In this document: one piece after another, positions 44,133 to 53,128 of the stretch
How the letters are laid out: each line of letters begins with the position of its first letter
Numbering within the stretch: position 1 is the stretch's first letter
Assembly: GCA_963834725.1 (NCBI GenBank)
Contig: CAWICN010000001.1
Coordinates: forward strand, 4,526,001 to 4,590,000
Origin: PALSA-693 sp963834725
Lineage (GTDB): Bacteria > Actinomycetota > Acidimicrobiia > Acidimicrobiales > Palsa-688
Direction of reading: 5' to 3'
Length of the DNA stretch: 64,000 nucleotides
The notes under the pieces: generated by a model
What the model was told of the DNA's origin: nothing
The model's input: the letters and a program-made list of their open reading frames with translations, nothing else
Databases searched by the model: none
Program-made: the position numbers and the translations under genes

Positions 44133-44885
44133 ATGGGCAGAGCTTCTTCGAGCAAGAAAGTGGCGCGCGCGGCGGGAACCGGCGGAGGGCGCACGCACCG
44201 GGGCCGGACCCCTTGGACGTATTACGGCGTCATTGCCATCGTGGTGATACTCGGAATTCTTGTCACCTGGACCAGCCGGGATCGCCGCCTGGGTCAGATC
44301 ACAAACGCCGGTTCCACCGCTCCGACGGTCGGCACGGTGTGGAACACGGGATACGCCGTCAACATCTGCGGAAAGTTTCAGCCGGCCATCACCCATGCCA
44401 AGAACCCGGAAGGGATCACCACGGGTAATGGCGACGGCATCATTCACATCGCCCCCACCACCAAGAGCGCGGCCGGCAAGAACGCCACCCTCGGCAAGTT
44501 CGCCGACGCGGTGGGTATGAGGCTCAACGCCGCGGAACTCCAGCTTCCCGGCGGAAAGCTCTACATGGACGGCGACACCTGTCAGGGCAAGTCCTCGCAC
44601 GTATATGTCAAGGAGTTCGCCTACGCCGGCGACACCACCGGCACCCTGCAGAACGTCGATCCCCGTAACGTCCTGCTCCAGGACCAGTCCCTGGTGACGA
44701 TCGCCTTCGTGCCGGCCTCGCAAAAAAACAGCATCCCACCGCCGCCCGCCTATGTGATCACCAACCTCAACAAGCTGGCGGCCCAGTCGCCCACCCCGAC
44801 CACCACCGTCCCGGGGTCGACCGGCGCATCGTCGAACCCGACCCCGACCACGGCCGCGTCGACCCCGACCACGGTGAAGAAGTAG
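44133..44885 (+). CDS. Membrane-anchored secreted protein, conserved hypothetical
   Basis: 250 aa. A basic, disordered N-terminus (SSSKKVARAAGTGGGRTHRGR) is followed by one membrane segment (YYGVIAIVVILGILVTW, ~residues 29-47) and an extracytoplasmic domain with NPEGITTGNGDGIIHIAPTT, GKNATLGKFADAVGMRLNAAELQLPGGKLY and DGDTCQGKSSHVYV. A Pro/Thr-rich tail (PTPTTTVPGS...) ends the protein. I do not recognise a named domain. Its stop shares one base with the next gene's GTG (TAGTG). Confidence 0.8.
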   Translation: MGRASSSKKVARAAGTGGGRTHRGRTPWTYYGVIAIVVILGILVTWTSRDRRLGQITNAGSTAPTVGTVWNTGYAVNICGKFQPAITHAKNPEGITTGNGDGIIHIAPTTKSAAGKNATLGKFADAVGMRLNAAELQLPGGKLYMDGDTCQGKSSHVYVKEFAYAGDTTGTLQNVDPRNVLLQDQSLVTIAFVPASQKNSIPPPPAYVITNLNKLAAQSPTPTTTVPGSTGASSNPTPTTAASTPTTVKK

Positions 44886-45865
44886 TGCAGGCGGTGGTCC
44901 TGGTCGGGGGCGAAGGCACCCGGCTACGGCCCCTCACCCTCACCACTCCGAAGCAGATGCTTCCGATCGGGCGAACACCCATGATCGAGCGCGTCCTCGC
45001 TCAGCTGGCCGCGCACGGCATCGATCTGGTGGTGCTGTCCCTCGGCTACCGGCCGGATGCCTTTACGGACGCCTACCCCGATGGGATATGCGCCGGTGTG
45101 GCCCTCACCTACGCGGTGGAGGAGGAGCCGCTCGACACCGCGGGCGCCATCCGCTTCGCGGCCCGACTCGCCGGCCTCGACGACACGTTCGTCGTGGTCA
45201 ACGGCGACGTGCTGACCGACCTCGACGTGACCGAACTGGTGGCCTTCCATCGCGATCGCGGCGCCGAGGCGACGGTGGCGCTCACGCCCGTGGAGGACCC
45301 GTCCGCCTTCGGGGTGGTACCGACCGACGAGGCGGGTCGAGTGGTGGCGTTCATCGAGAAGCCACCGCCGGGGGAAGCGCCGACCAACCTGATCAACGCC
45401 GGGACCTACGTGCTCGAACCCTCCGTGCTCGCCCGCATCCCAGGCGGACGGCGGGTGTCGATCGAACGGGAGACCTTCCCGGCCCTCGCCGGCGACGGGC
45501 GCCTGTACGCCCTTGGATCCACAGCGGCGTGGTTGGATGCCGGCACGCCCGCCACCTTCCTCGCTGCCAATCTCCGCTACGCCGGCGGCCGCGGCTCGAA
45601 CTGCGGCGTGGCCGGGACCGCCTCGGTCATCACGAGCGTGCTGGGTGAGGGAGTGACGGTCGGCCCGGGCGCGGTCGTCCAGAATTCGGTCTGCTTCGAT
45701 GGCGCGGCCATTGAGGCCAGGGCCGAGGTCCGTTCTTCCATCGTCGGGAGCGGCGCCCGGATCGGAGCCGGCGCGGCGTTGACGGACCTCTCCGTCATCG
45801 GTGACGCGGCGGTGATCCCACCGGGCCTCCGGCTGACCGCGGACCGCTTCCCGGGGGTCTCGTGA
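44885..45865 (+). CDS. manC: Sugar-1-phosphate nucleotidyltransferase, mannose-1-phosphate guanylyltransferase-like
   Basis: 326 aa, GTG start. Signature VVLVGGEGTRLRPLTLTTPKQMLPIGRTPMIERVL, VVVNGDVLTDLD, FGVVPTDEAGRVVAFIEKPPPGEAPTNLINAGTYVLEP, then a hexapeptide beta-helix C-terminus (VGPGAVVQNSVCFDGAAIEARAEVRSSIVGSGARIGAGAAL). The pattern fits actinobacterial GDP-mannose pyrophosphorylases, but UTP or dTTP use cannot be excluded. The stop overlaps galE by GTGA (45862). Confidence 0.85.
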   Translation: MQAVVLVGGEGTRLRPLTLTTPKQMLPIGRTPMIERVLAQLAAHGIDLVVLSLGYRPDAFTDAYPDGICAGVALTYAVEEEPLDTAGAIRFAARLAGLDDTFVVVNGDVLTDLDVTELVAFHRDRGAEATVALTPVEDPSAFGVVPTDEAGRVVAFIEKPPPGEAPTNLINAGTYVLEPSVLARIPGGRRVSIERETFPALAGDGRLYALGSTAAWLDAGTPATFLAANLRYAGGRGSNCGVAGTASVITSVLGEGVTVGPGAVVQNSVCFDGAAIEARAEVRSSIVGSGARIGAGAALTDLSVIGDAAVIPPGLRLTADRFPGVS

Positions 45866-46809
45866 AGGCCTTCGTCACTGGCGGGGCCGGCTTCATCGGC
45901 TCAACCCTCGTCGACCGACTGCTGGCCGAAGGGCACACGGTCGACGTCGTGGACAACCTCACCACCGGCTCGCTCGGCAATCTGGCGGAGGCCCGGCGTA
46001 ATGGATCCCGGCGCCTGACCTTCCACCAGATGGACATCCGGTCCCCGGATGTGGTCGAGCTCATCAACAAGGGCCGCCCCGAAGTGGTCTTCCACCTGGC
46101 CGCCCAGGCTGACGTCCGGGTCTCCGTCGCCGATCCGGTCTTCGACGCCGATGTCAACGTGCTCGGCTCCCTGCGGGTGCTCGAGGGAGCCAGGTCGAGC
46201 GGCGCCCGAAAAGTGGTCTTTGCCTCGAGCGGCGGGACGATCTACGGAAACCCGGATCCAGCCGACCTGCCCGTCAAAGAATCACACCCGCAGCAGCCTG
46301 TCTCGCCCTACGGGGTGGCAAAGAAGGTGGTCGCTGATTACCTGGTCGCTTACCGGGAGCTGCACGACCTGGAGTTCACGGCTCTGGCGCTGGCCAACGT
46401 CTACGGTCCCCGCCAGGATCCTCACGGTGAAGCGGGAGTGGTGGCCATCTTCGCCGGCCGGCTTCTGTCCGGCCAGCCGAGCACCATTTATGGGGACGGC
46501 ACCCAGACCCGCGACTTCGTCTATGTCGACGACGTGGTCGATGCCTTTGCACGGGCCGCCCGGCGGGGCGGGGGTCTGGTGCTCAACATCGGCACCGGCC
46601 GGGAGACGAGCGTCAAGGACCTCTACGCCACCATGGCCAATCAGGCCGGAACCCGGCTTCCGGCCCTGCACGCCCCGGCCCGGCCGGGAGAGCTGGCGCG
46701 CAGTAGCGTGGACCCGGCGCGAGCGGGCATCCAGCTGGGATGGAAGCCGTGGACGTCGCTGGCGGAAGGGACGGCGGCGGTCCTGGACTGGTTTCGCCAG
46801 CGGCCTTGA
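45862..46809 (+). CDS. galE: NAD-dependent epimerase, UDP-glucose 4-epimerase-like
   Basis: 315 aa, GTG start overlapping the previous stop. KAFVTGGAGFIGSTLVDRLLAEGH, HLAAQADVRVSVADPVFDADVNVLGSLRVLEGAR, ASSGGTIYG, PVSPYGVAKKVVADYL (catalytic Tyr/Lys), NVYGPRQDPHGEAGVVAIF, YVDDVVDAF. Such proteins usually interconvert UDP-glucose and UDP-galactose; actinobacterial homologues may use other substrates. Ends 5 bp before the convergent cofE stop. Confidence 0.87.
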   Translation: MKAFVTGGAGFIGSTLVDRLLAEGHTVDVVDNLTTGSLGNLAEARRNGSRRLTFHQMDIRSPDVVELINKGRPEVVFHLAAQADVRVSVADPVFDADVNVLGSLRVLEGARSSGARKVVFASSGGTIYGNPDPADLPVKESHPQQPVSPYGVAKKVVADYLVAYRELHDLEFTALALANVYGPRQDPHGEAGVVAIFAGRLLSGQPSTIYGDGTQTRDFVYVDDVVDAFARAARRGGGLVLNIGTGRETSVKDLYATMANQAGTRLPALHAPARPGELARSSVDPARAGIQLGWKPWTSLAEGTAAVLDWFRQRP

Positions 46810-46814
46810 GTTTT

Positions 46815-47510
46815 TCAGCGGAAAAGATCCTCGTGGTACGGCCGGACGATCTCCTCCCGGACGGACCCGTCGCGCAGCCAGGCCGGATCCACGCCTCGAA
46901 CCACGGCCACCGGTACACCGAGGGCCTTGCCCATCACCAGCTCTGCGGCGGCCGCCAGTTCGTCGGCCACGCACACCTCCGTAACCTGTAGTTCCCGCCC
47001 GAGGGCATCGGTCGTGCCGCGCAAGTCGACCACGCACGCCACGCCGGCGCTCCCGATCGCTACGTCGGTGACCCCGCGCCTCCAGGTTCGGCCAAAGGTG
47101 TCGGACACGATGACACCGACCTCGACGCCGGTGCGGGCCCGCAACCCGTCGCGAATGTGCCGGGCGGAGCGGTCGGCGTCGAGCGGCAGGAGGGCAGCCC
47201 AGCCGCGTTCGACGTTGGAAAGGTCGACGCCGGCGTTCGCGCACACGAAACCGTGCCGGGTCTCGGTCATCAGCAATTCGCCGCGTCGCCGGAGGATCCG
47301 CACCGCCTCCTGATGGACGAGGACCTTATGCGACAGGGGGTCCTCCGGGTCGACGGCGACCAGTCGACCCTCGGCCTTTGAGACCACCTTCTGGGTCACA
47401 ACGACCACGTCGCCGGCGTCGAGGGTGAACCGGTCGGCGATCAGGGCCGCCAACTCGTCTCCCGGGCGGATCTCCGGCAACCCGGTTACCGGTAGCAGGG
47501 TGATACCCAC
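46815..47510 (-). CDS. cofE: Coenzyme F420-0:L-glutamate ligase
   Basis: 231 aa. Adds gamma-glutamyl residues to F420-0. Motifs: LLPVTGLPEIRPGDELAALIADRF, VVVVTQKVVSKAEGR, RHGFVCANAGVDLSNV, VIVSDTFGRTWRRGVTDVAIGSAG, and DLRGTTDALGRELQVTEVCVADELAAAAELVMGK. It lacks the C-terminal flavin domain of mycobacterial FbiB (a fusion), so reduction of dehydro-F420 needs another protein. Follows cofD with 51 bp between; same operon likely. Confidence 0.94.
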   Translation of the reverse strand: MGITLLPVTGLPEIRPGDELAALIADRFTLDAGDVVVVTQKVVSKAEGRLVAVDPEDPLSHKVLVHQEAVRILRRRGELLMTETRHGFVCANAGVDLSNVERGWAALLPLDADRSARHIRDGLRARTGVEVGVIVSDTFGRTWRRGVTDVAIGSAGVACVVDLRGTTDALGRELQVTEVCVADELAAAAELVMGKALGVPVAVVRGVDPAWLRDGSVREEIVRPYHEDLFR

Positions 47511-47561
47511 GTAGCGGTTTGCTCCTCTCTGGTCGGTGTCCTCTCGTGTCGGGGGGACCGC

Positions 47562-48524
47562 TCAGCTCGCGCTGGCCGGATCGACGATGGCGTCGAGCAC
47601 GGTCCGGGCCAGGGCGGCGGCCTCCGCAGGTCCGGACATTACGGTCGGGGTTACCACGGGCCGCATCCCGGCCGCGCCAACCTCGCCGGCCAATGCGGCA
47701 TCGGCCTCGTCGATGACCAGGGTGGCTGCGAACGGCGACCACAGCCTGGCCACCCCGACGACGGAGGCCTCGTGGCCCAGCTCGGTCAGCATGTGATCGG
47801 CCGGACCTTTGAGCGCCTTGCCCGCAACGATCGGCGACACTGCCACCACCCGGTCTCGCCGGGCCGCCACGGCCGCGCCGATCCCACCCGTGGCCAGGAC
47901 GGGGCCGACGGACACGATCGGGTTGGATGGACAGATGACGATGCCGTCGGCGCCGGCGATGGCCGGTAGGACCCCCGGCGCCGCCGGGGCGGTGTCGATG
48001 CCGGCGAACCGGATGGCACGGACGGGAACGTCGTGGCGGCGGCCAACGAAGTAGTCCTGGAATCCCACCTCCTGCTCGCTGCCGTCCGGCTCCACGACCA
48101 CCAGCCTGGTCTCGACGGGGCGGTCGGACATGGGCACGATCCGGACCTCCAGCCCCCAGCGAGCGGCGATCTCGGCGGTCACTACGGAAAGGCTGGCGCC
48201 CTCCTCCATACGGGTGGTGCGGTACAGGTGGGTGCCCAGGTCGCGGTCTCCCAGGTTGAACCAACCCAGCCGCCCATCGCTGTACGCCCGCAACTCCGCC
48301 ATGGCCGCCCATGTTTCGCCGGTCAACCCCCAGCCCGTCTCCGGATTGATCATCCCGGCGAGGGTGTAGGTGACCGTGTCGAGGTCGGGGCTGATGTGCA
48401 GCCCATGCAGGCGGATGTCGTCGCCGGTGTTGACGACCGCGATGATGCCCGCCGGTTGTGTCACCGCGATCAGGCCTCGCAGCATCCGGGCCGCGCCGAC
48501 CCCACCGGCGAGGGCAACGATCAT
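47562..48524 (-). CDS. cofD: 2-phospho-L-lactate (or phosphoenolpyruvate) transferase of F420 synthesis
   Basis: 320 aa, homologue of FbiA. Joins the lactyl/enolpyruvyl moiety to the deazaflavin FO. Conserved: VALAGGVGAARMLRGL, VVNTGDDIRLHGLHISPDLDTVTYTLAGMINPETGWGL, FNLGDRDLGTHLYRT, and VICPSNPIVSVGPVLA. In actinobacteria phosphoenolpyruvate is the donor, giving dehydro-F420-0. Located inside the surface-glycan cluster beside sugar-nucleotide genes, as in mycobacteria. Confidence 0.95.
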   Translation of the reverse strand: MIVALAGGVGAARMLRGLIAVTQPAGIIAVVNTGDDIRLHGLHISPDLDTVTYTLAGMINPETGWGLTGETWAAMAELRAYSDGRLGWFNLGDRDLGTHLYRTTRMEEGASLSVVTAEIAARWGLEVRIVPMSDRPVETRLVVVEPDGSEQEVGFQDYFVGRRHDVPVRAIRFAGIDTAPAAPGVLPAIAGADGIVICPSNPIVSVGPVLATGGIGAAVAARRDRVVAVSPIVAGKALKGPADHMLTELGHEASVVGVARLWSPFAATLVIDEADAALAGEVGAAGMRPVVTPTVMSGPAEAAALARTVLDAIVDPASAS

Positions 48525-48542
48525 CGAGCCACCCTAGTGGGC

Positions 48543-48632
48543 CCAATGGGGTGAGCCGGCCGGATCGGGTCCGGCGGGCTGGTCGGCCGAATGGGGCGAG
48601 CCTGCCGGATCGGGTCCGGCGAGCTGGTCGGC
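48543..48632 (+). repeat. 45-bp direct duplication upstream of a glycosyltransferase
   Basis: Two copies of a ~45-bp segment containing GCCGGATCGGGTCCGGCG and GCTGGTCGG, starting near 48543 and 48588 with few mismatches, in the divergent region between cofD and the GT4 gene. Each copy holds a GC-rich palindrome (CCGGATCGGGTCCGG). A promoter role is possible but unproven. Confidence 0.75.
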
Positions 48633-48680
48633 GAACCGGTGAAGCCTGCCCCTGGGCGCCTGCCGTACCATTTGGCACCG

Positions 48681-49781
48681 GTGCTCACCATTGCCATCGA
48701 CGCCACCCCCCTGCTCGGCGCCCGCACCGGAATCGGCGTGGCCGTGAGTGGAATGGTGCGGGAACTGGCGCGCCGGGACGACCTCGACGTGATCGGCTAC
48801 GGCTTGACCGGCACCGGCTGGGCTGGGCTGCGGTCGAAGTTGCCGGCCCGGGTTCGCCCGTCCCGGGCTCCAATGCCCGCTTCCCTGCTGCTTCGCACCT
48901 GGGCCCGGCTGGACGCACCACCAGGGGACTGGTGGATGGGGGCGGTCGACGTGATCCACGGCAGCAACTTCGTGGTGCCGCCGTCGCGCCGGGCCGCCCG
49001 GCTGGTCTCGGTCTGGGACCTGACCCCCGTACGGTATCCGGAGCTCTGCACACCCACGTCCCGCCGGTATCCCGCTCTCGTGCAGCGGGCCGTCGACCGG
49101 GGGGCGTGGGTGCACACCGGCGCGGCATCGGTCGCTGCCGAGATCGCCGATCACTTCGGCGTCGACCCCAGCCGGATCCGGGTGATCCCGCCCGGCATCG
49201 AGCCGCCCGCGGCGGCGGGCCGGCCGCCGGCCACAGCACCATCACCCCCTTACCTCCTCGGGCTCGGCACGTCGGAGCCGCGCAAGGACTTTCCCGGCCT
49301 GGTGGCTGCCTTCGACGAGCTCGCCGGGATCCACTCCGACCTGCAACTGCGCATCGCCGGCCCGCCCGGCTGGGGGGACGGGCAGCTCGAACGGGCTATC
49401 GCGGGCGCCGCCCATCGGGACCGGGTGCGGCGGCTCGGTTGGGTGCCTGACGTCGGATCGCTTCTCGCTGGCGCGGCCGTGTTTGTCTACCCGTCGCGCT
49501 ACGAGGGCTTCGGGTTTCCCCCCCTCGAGGCCATGGCCGTGGGGGTGCCGGTGGTGGCCACCGCCGCCGGATCCCTCCCCGAGGTGATCGGCGATGCCGC
49601 CCTCCTGGTCCCGCCGGAAGATCCTGCGGCCCTGGCTGCTGCGATCGAACGGGTGCTCACCGACGAGACCCTCCGGTCCGGGCTGATCGAGGCCGGTCGA
49701 CGCCGGGCGGAGTCCTTCTCGTGGCGTTCGGCAGGCGACGCCCTGCTCGGCACCTACCGGGACATGGTCGCGGCCCGATAG
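48681..49781 (+). CDS. Glycosyltransferase family 4 (GT-B fold)
   Basis: 366 aa from GTG 48681, whose product begins VLTIAIDATPLLGARTGIGVAVSGM. Donor-binding half: YLLGLGTSEPRKDFPGLVAAFDELA, VRRLGWVPDVGSLLAGAAVFVYPSRYEGFGFPPLEAMAVGVPVVATAAGSLPEV (the EGFGFPPLEAM motif carries the conserved Glu pair), then EDPAALAAAIERVL. The frame is open upstream to 48591 through the 45-bp duplication, which I do not consider coding. Sugar and acceptor unknown; probably acts in the same surface polysaccharide as its neighbours. Confidence 0.9.
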   Translation: MLTIAIDATPLLGARTGIGVAVSGMVRELARRDDLDVIGYGLTGTGWAGLRSKLPARVRPSRAPMPASLLLRTWARLDAPPGDWWMGAVDVIHGSNFVVPPSRRAARLVSVWDLTPVRYPELCTPTSRRYPALVQRAVDRGAWVHTGAASVAAEIADHFGVDPSRIRVIPPGIEPPAAAGRPPATAPSPPYLLGLGTSEPRKDFPGLVAAFDELAGIHSDLQLRIAGPPGWGDGQLERAIAGAAHRDRVRRLGWVPDVGSLLAGAAVFVYPSRYEGFGFPPLEAMAVGVPVVATAAGSLPEVIGDAALLVPPEDPAALAAAIERVLTDETLRSGLIEAGRRRAESFSWRSAGDALLGTYRDMVAAR

Positions 49782-49799
49782 TGGGGTTGAGGCCTTCGT

Positions 49800-50951
49800 T
49801 CACTCAGGAGCTCGGCCTGCAAACCTGTCGAAGACGACGGCGAAGCGGGCATGACCGGGCCGGCGGAGTGGCTTGCGGCCCCGCCGGCGGGCCGCGTCGG
49901 ACCCGCCGGGGGGGAGAAGGGCCAGGGTGGCGGCGGCGAGGGCGGCGGCGTCGCCGGGCTCAACCAGCTGGCCGCTCGGGGAGCGGGCGTCGTGATCAGC
50001 CTCAGCGAGGATCTCGACCGGTCCGCCTGCGGCGCCGGCCACGATTGGAACCCCCGAGGCGAGCGCTTCGAGGATGACCAGCCCGAATGGCTCGGGCTCG
50101 GTCGACACCTGGACGAAGACGTCGAGGTCGGCCATGAGGTCGCCGACATCGCGGCGGGGCCCGAGCCAGTGCACGCCTGACAGGGCGGCGGCTCGCTTCT
50201 CGAGCCCGGCGGCGTAGTCCTCCTTGCCGGGGACTGCCGCCCCGGCCACCACCAGCTCCACGTCGGGCCGGGCCGCCCGGATCGCCGGATAGGCGTCCAG
50301 TAAGACCCCGAAGCCCTTCCACGTGTCGAGTCGGGCGACCGATCCCACCAGGGGGACCCGGTCGTCGATGCCGGTAGCGGACCGAAACCTTCCCGCCCGT
50401 TCGGGCCCGAACTGCGCGGCGTCCGCCTCGTCAGTGATCACGGTCACGTTGGCGGGATCGAGCTGAGCCGCCACCGCCGCCGACACGGCGATGACCACGG
50501 CCGCAAAATGTCGTGCCAACCACCTTTCGACGCGGAGGGCTGCTCTTGACTGGACGACCATCTCGCGGGCATGCCACACGTGGGGTCGCCGGGCCACCGT
50601 TGCGGCGGCCCACCCGTACCAGCTGTGCAACGAGTTGGAATGAACGACGTGGGCCCTGATGCGCCGGGTTAGCAGGACCAGGCGGCCCACGGTCAGCGGC
50701 CATCGAATGGCATAGCCGACCCAGCGCACCCGGCTCCCGCTCGTCGTCAGGCGGGCCATCGGCACGATGTGCAGGACCGCGCCCGCGGCGGCATACTCGT
50801 CGGCCAGCCGGGCCGGCGCCGGAACGGTGACGTGGCATTCCCATCCGTCTTCCACCAATTGGCGGATCATGCGGATGAGGGCATGCTCCGAGCCGCCGCC
50901 GTCGCATACCGGCTGCACGGAGAGGATGCGCTTGGTGCGAGTAGCGGTCAA
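49800..50951 (-). CDS. Glycosyltransferase family 4
   Basis: 383 aa. N-terminal half starts RILSVQPVCDGGGSEHALIRMIRQL; donor half has PLVGSVARLDTWKGFGVLLDAYPAI, HWLGPRRDVGDLMADLDVFVQVSTEPEPFGLVILEALASGVPIVAGAAGGPVEIL. I chose TTG 50951, which has AGGAG about 10 nt upstream. This start overlaps the GTG of the divergent GT gene by 17 nt. Convergent with the preceding GT4 gene (18 bp between stops). The last ~35 residues are basic and atypical. Confidence 0.87.
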   Translation of the reverse strand: MTATRTKRILSVQPVCDGGGSEHALIRMIRQLVEDGWECHVTVPAPARLADEYAAAGAVLHIVPMARLTTSGSRVRWVGYAIRWPLTVGRLVLLTRRIRAHVVHSNSLHSWYGWAAATVARRPHVWHAREMVVQSRAALRVERWLARHFAAVVIAVSAAVAAQLDPANVTVITDEADAAQFGPERAGRFRSATGIDDRVPLVGSVARLDTWKGFGVLLDAYPAIRAARPDVELVVAGAAVPGKEDYAAGLEKRAAALSGVHWLGPRRDVGDLMADLDVFVQVSTEPEPFGLVILEALASGVPIVAGAAGGPVEILAEADHDARSPSGQLVEPGDAAALAAATLALLPPGGSDAARRRGRKPLRRPGHARFAVVFDRFAGRAPE

Positions 50952-52119
50952 TGCAGAGCAACTCCTGTACCGGTCGCCGGGCGGGGTGGGCCGGTACACG
51001 ACGCAGTTGCTCACTGTACTGCCGAGCCTTTTCCCCGACGACGAGGTGGTGCCGTTCACTGCCCGCCACGGCCGGGCCAGCGTTGCGTCGGCGTTCCGCA
51101 CGGCGGGCGTCGATCCCCTCACCGCGGGCCGCACGGTCGTGCTCGGATGGCCCCGACCGATCCTCTACGAGGGCTGGCTGGGCGTGGGGTGGCCGCGGCT
51201 GCCGGTGCTCCATGGAGCCGAGCTCGTCCATGCCCCGTCTGTTGCCGTTCCACCCCATCCGGGGGTCCCGCTCGTCGTGACGGTTTATGACGTGGCGCCG
51301 ACACTTTTCCCCGAGTCCTTCCCCGCCCGCGGCCGCCGTTTCCACAGCCAGGGGATGGCGGCGGCCGCCCGCCGGGCCGACGTGGTCCTCACCCTGAGCG
51401 AAGCTGCGGCCGCGGAGATCGCCCAGCATTCGACGATCCCGTCTGATCGGATCAGGGTGGTGCCCCACGGGGTGGCGGATGTCGTGGTTGACCCGGCAGT
51501 CCGTCGGGCCGTTCTCACGAGCCGAGGTCTGGCCGGACGGCCGTATGTCCTCTGGGTCGGGAGCCTCGAGCCGCGGAAGGGAGTCGGAACTCTGGTGGCG
51601 GCCATGGCCAGCCTGCGGCGCCGCCAAGCTCAGCGACCCGGGGGGCGGAGCGTTTCGGCGCCATGGGTGCGCGAGGTCCAGTTGGTCCTGGCCGGCTTTC
51701 CGGGATGGCTGAATCGGGACCTGTTGCCCGCCACCGACGCGGCGGCGTTGGGCTCGGCCATTCATCAGCTCGGCGTGGTGGCCGAGGACGAGCTGTGGTC
51801 GCTGTACGCAGGGGCCACCGTGTTCGCCTTTCCGAGCCGGCACGAAGGGTTCGGCCTACCGGTGCTGGAAGCGATGAGCCAGGGAACAGCCGTGCTGGCC
51901 TCGGACATCCCCGTAATCCGGGAGGTCGCGGGCGCGGCGGCCCGTCTCGTTCCTCCCGATGACGTCGAAGCCTGGGCCGACGCCCTCGAGGACCTTCTGA
52001 AGGACGAGGCGGCGCGCCGCGACCTGGCCGCGGCCGGAAGGGAACGGTCCCGGCGCTTCGAACTGGCCGCCAGTATTACCGCGATTCGAGCCGTCTATCG
52101 GGACCTGTTGAGCCGCTAG
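50935..52119 (+). CDS. Glycosyltransferase family 4
   Basis: 394 aa from GTG 50935 (GGAGAGG 9 nt upstream; ATG 50926 is an in-frame alternative). N-terminal VRVAVNAEQLLYRSPGGVGRYTTQLL and DVAPTLFPESF; donor half YVLWVGSLEPRKGVGTLVAAMASL, then AGATVFAFPSRHEGFGLPVLEAMSQGTAVLASDIPVIREV and PPDDVEAWADALEDLL. Typical GT4 sequence. It overlaps the divergent GT gene head to head and is followed 10 bp later by a reductase gene. Confidence 0.9.
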   Translation: MRVAVNAEQLLYRSPGGVGRYTTQLLTVLPSLFPDDEVVPFTARHGRASVASAFRTAGVDPLTAGRTVVLGWPRPILYEGWLGVGWPRLPVLHGAELVHAPSVAVPPHPGVPLVVTVYDVAPTLFPESFPARGRRFHSQGMAAAARRADVVLTLSEAAAAEIAQHSTIPSDRIRVVPHGVADVVVDPAVRRAVLTSRGLAGRPYVLWVGSLEPRKGVGTLVAAMASLRRRQAQRPGGRSVSAPWVREVQLVLAGFPGWLNRDLLPATDAAALGSAIHQLGVVAEDELWSLYAGATVFAFPSRHEGFGLPVLEAMSQGTAVLASDIPVIREVAGAAARLVPPDDVEAWADALEDLLKDEAARRDLAAAGRERSRRFELAASITAIRAVYRDLLSR

Positions 52120-52129
52120 GGTCCTCCTC

Positions 52130-53128
52130 GTGCGCGTCCTGGTCACGGGCTGTCAGGGCTTCGTGGCCCGGTGGCTGCTGGTGCATCTCGATACAACGGG
52201 TGACCAGGTGATCGGCATCGACGCCGAGGTGGACATCACCGACGAGGCGGTGACCGTCGACGCCATCACGGGCGCGGCCCCCGACGCCATCTGTCATCTG
52301 GCTGCCCGGGCGAGCGTTGGTTCCTCCTGGGAGGACCAATCGGCGACCTTCGCGGTCAACACGTTCGGCACCCTCAACGTGCTCTCCGGCGCGCTGGCGT
52401 GCAACCGTCCACCCCGGGTGCTGCTCATCAGCTCGGCGGAGGTCTACGGGCGGGTGAGCGCCGACGAGCTGCCGATCCGGGAGAATCATCCGTTCGCGCC
52501 GGCGAGCCCCTATGCGGCGAGCAAGGCGGCCGCCGAGATGATCGGCCTCCAGGCCTGGCTCGGCCGAGGGCTAGACGTAATCCGGGTCCGTCCGTTCAAC
52601 CACACCGGGCCGGGCCAGCGCGCCGATTTTGTGGTGCCGGCGCTGGCCCGGCAGGTGGCTGCGGCAGCCGCGGGCGGCACCGACACCATCGAGACCGGCA
52701 ACCTCTTGGCCCGTCGCGACATCACCGACGTCCGCGACGTGGTCCGGGCTTACCGGATGCTGGTGGAGCTCGGAACACCCGGGGACGTCTACAACGTGTG
52801 CAGCGGTGAGGCGGTCAGCATCGAGGAGGTGGTTCGGCGGTTGATGGCCCTGGCCGGCGTGGACCTCAAGATTGTCGTCGATCCCTCCCGGTTTCGCCCA
52901 GCGGATCTGCCCGAGCTTCGCGGCGACAGCTCTCGCCTGCGCGCCGCGACCGGTTGGACCCCCGAGATCCCCCTGGACGACACGCTGGCCGCCGTGCTCG
53001 ACGATTGGCGGGCTCCAGGCTCGGGCCAGCTGGCTCCAGGCTCGGGTCAGCTGGCTCCAGGCTCGGGTCAGCTGGCTCCAGGCTCGGGTCAGCTAGCGAC
53101 GAGAGACCGCCAAGATCTGGACCGCTGA
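52130..53128 (+). CDS. NAD-dependent epimerase/reductase, GDP-6-deoxy-D-mannose reductase-like
   Basis: 332 aa, GTG start. VLVTGCQGFVARWLLVHL, ICHLAARASVGSSWEDQSATFAVNTFGTLNVL, ISSAEVYGRV, PASPYAASKAAAEMIGLQAW (catalytic Tyr/Lys), VRPFNHTGPGQRADFVVPALARQ and GNLLARRDITDVRDVVRAYRML. These blocks resemble Rmd, which makes GDP-D-rhamnose from GDP-4-keto-6-deoxymannose. No gmd gene is present here to make the substrate. The C-terminus has four APGSGQL repeats after the conserved part. Confidence 0.85.
   Translation: MRVLVTGCQGFVARWLLVHLDTTGDQVIGIDAEVDITDEAVTVDAITGAAPDAICHLAARASVGSSWEDQSATFAVNTFGTLNVLSGALACNRPPRVLLISSAEVYGRVSADELPIRENHPFAPASPYAASKAAAEMIGLQAWLGRGLDVIRVRPFNHTGPGQRADFVVPALARQVAAAAAGGTDTIETGNLLARRDITDVRDVVRAYRMLVELGTPGDVYNVCSGEAVSIEEVVRRLMALAGVDLKIVVDPSRFRPADLPELRGDSSRLRAATGWTPEIPLDDTLAAVLDDWRAPGSGQLAPGSGQLAPGSGQLAPGSGQLATRDRQDLDR
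53011..53094 (+). repeat. 21-bp in-frame repeat at the 3' end of the Rmd-like gene
   Basis: Four copies of GGCTCCAGGCTCGGGYCAGCT (starts 53011, 53032, 53053, 53074) encode APGSGQL four times. The period of 21 keeps the frame. It adds a flexible tail after DDTLAAVLDDWR, where the enzyme proper ends. Confidence 0.93.
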
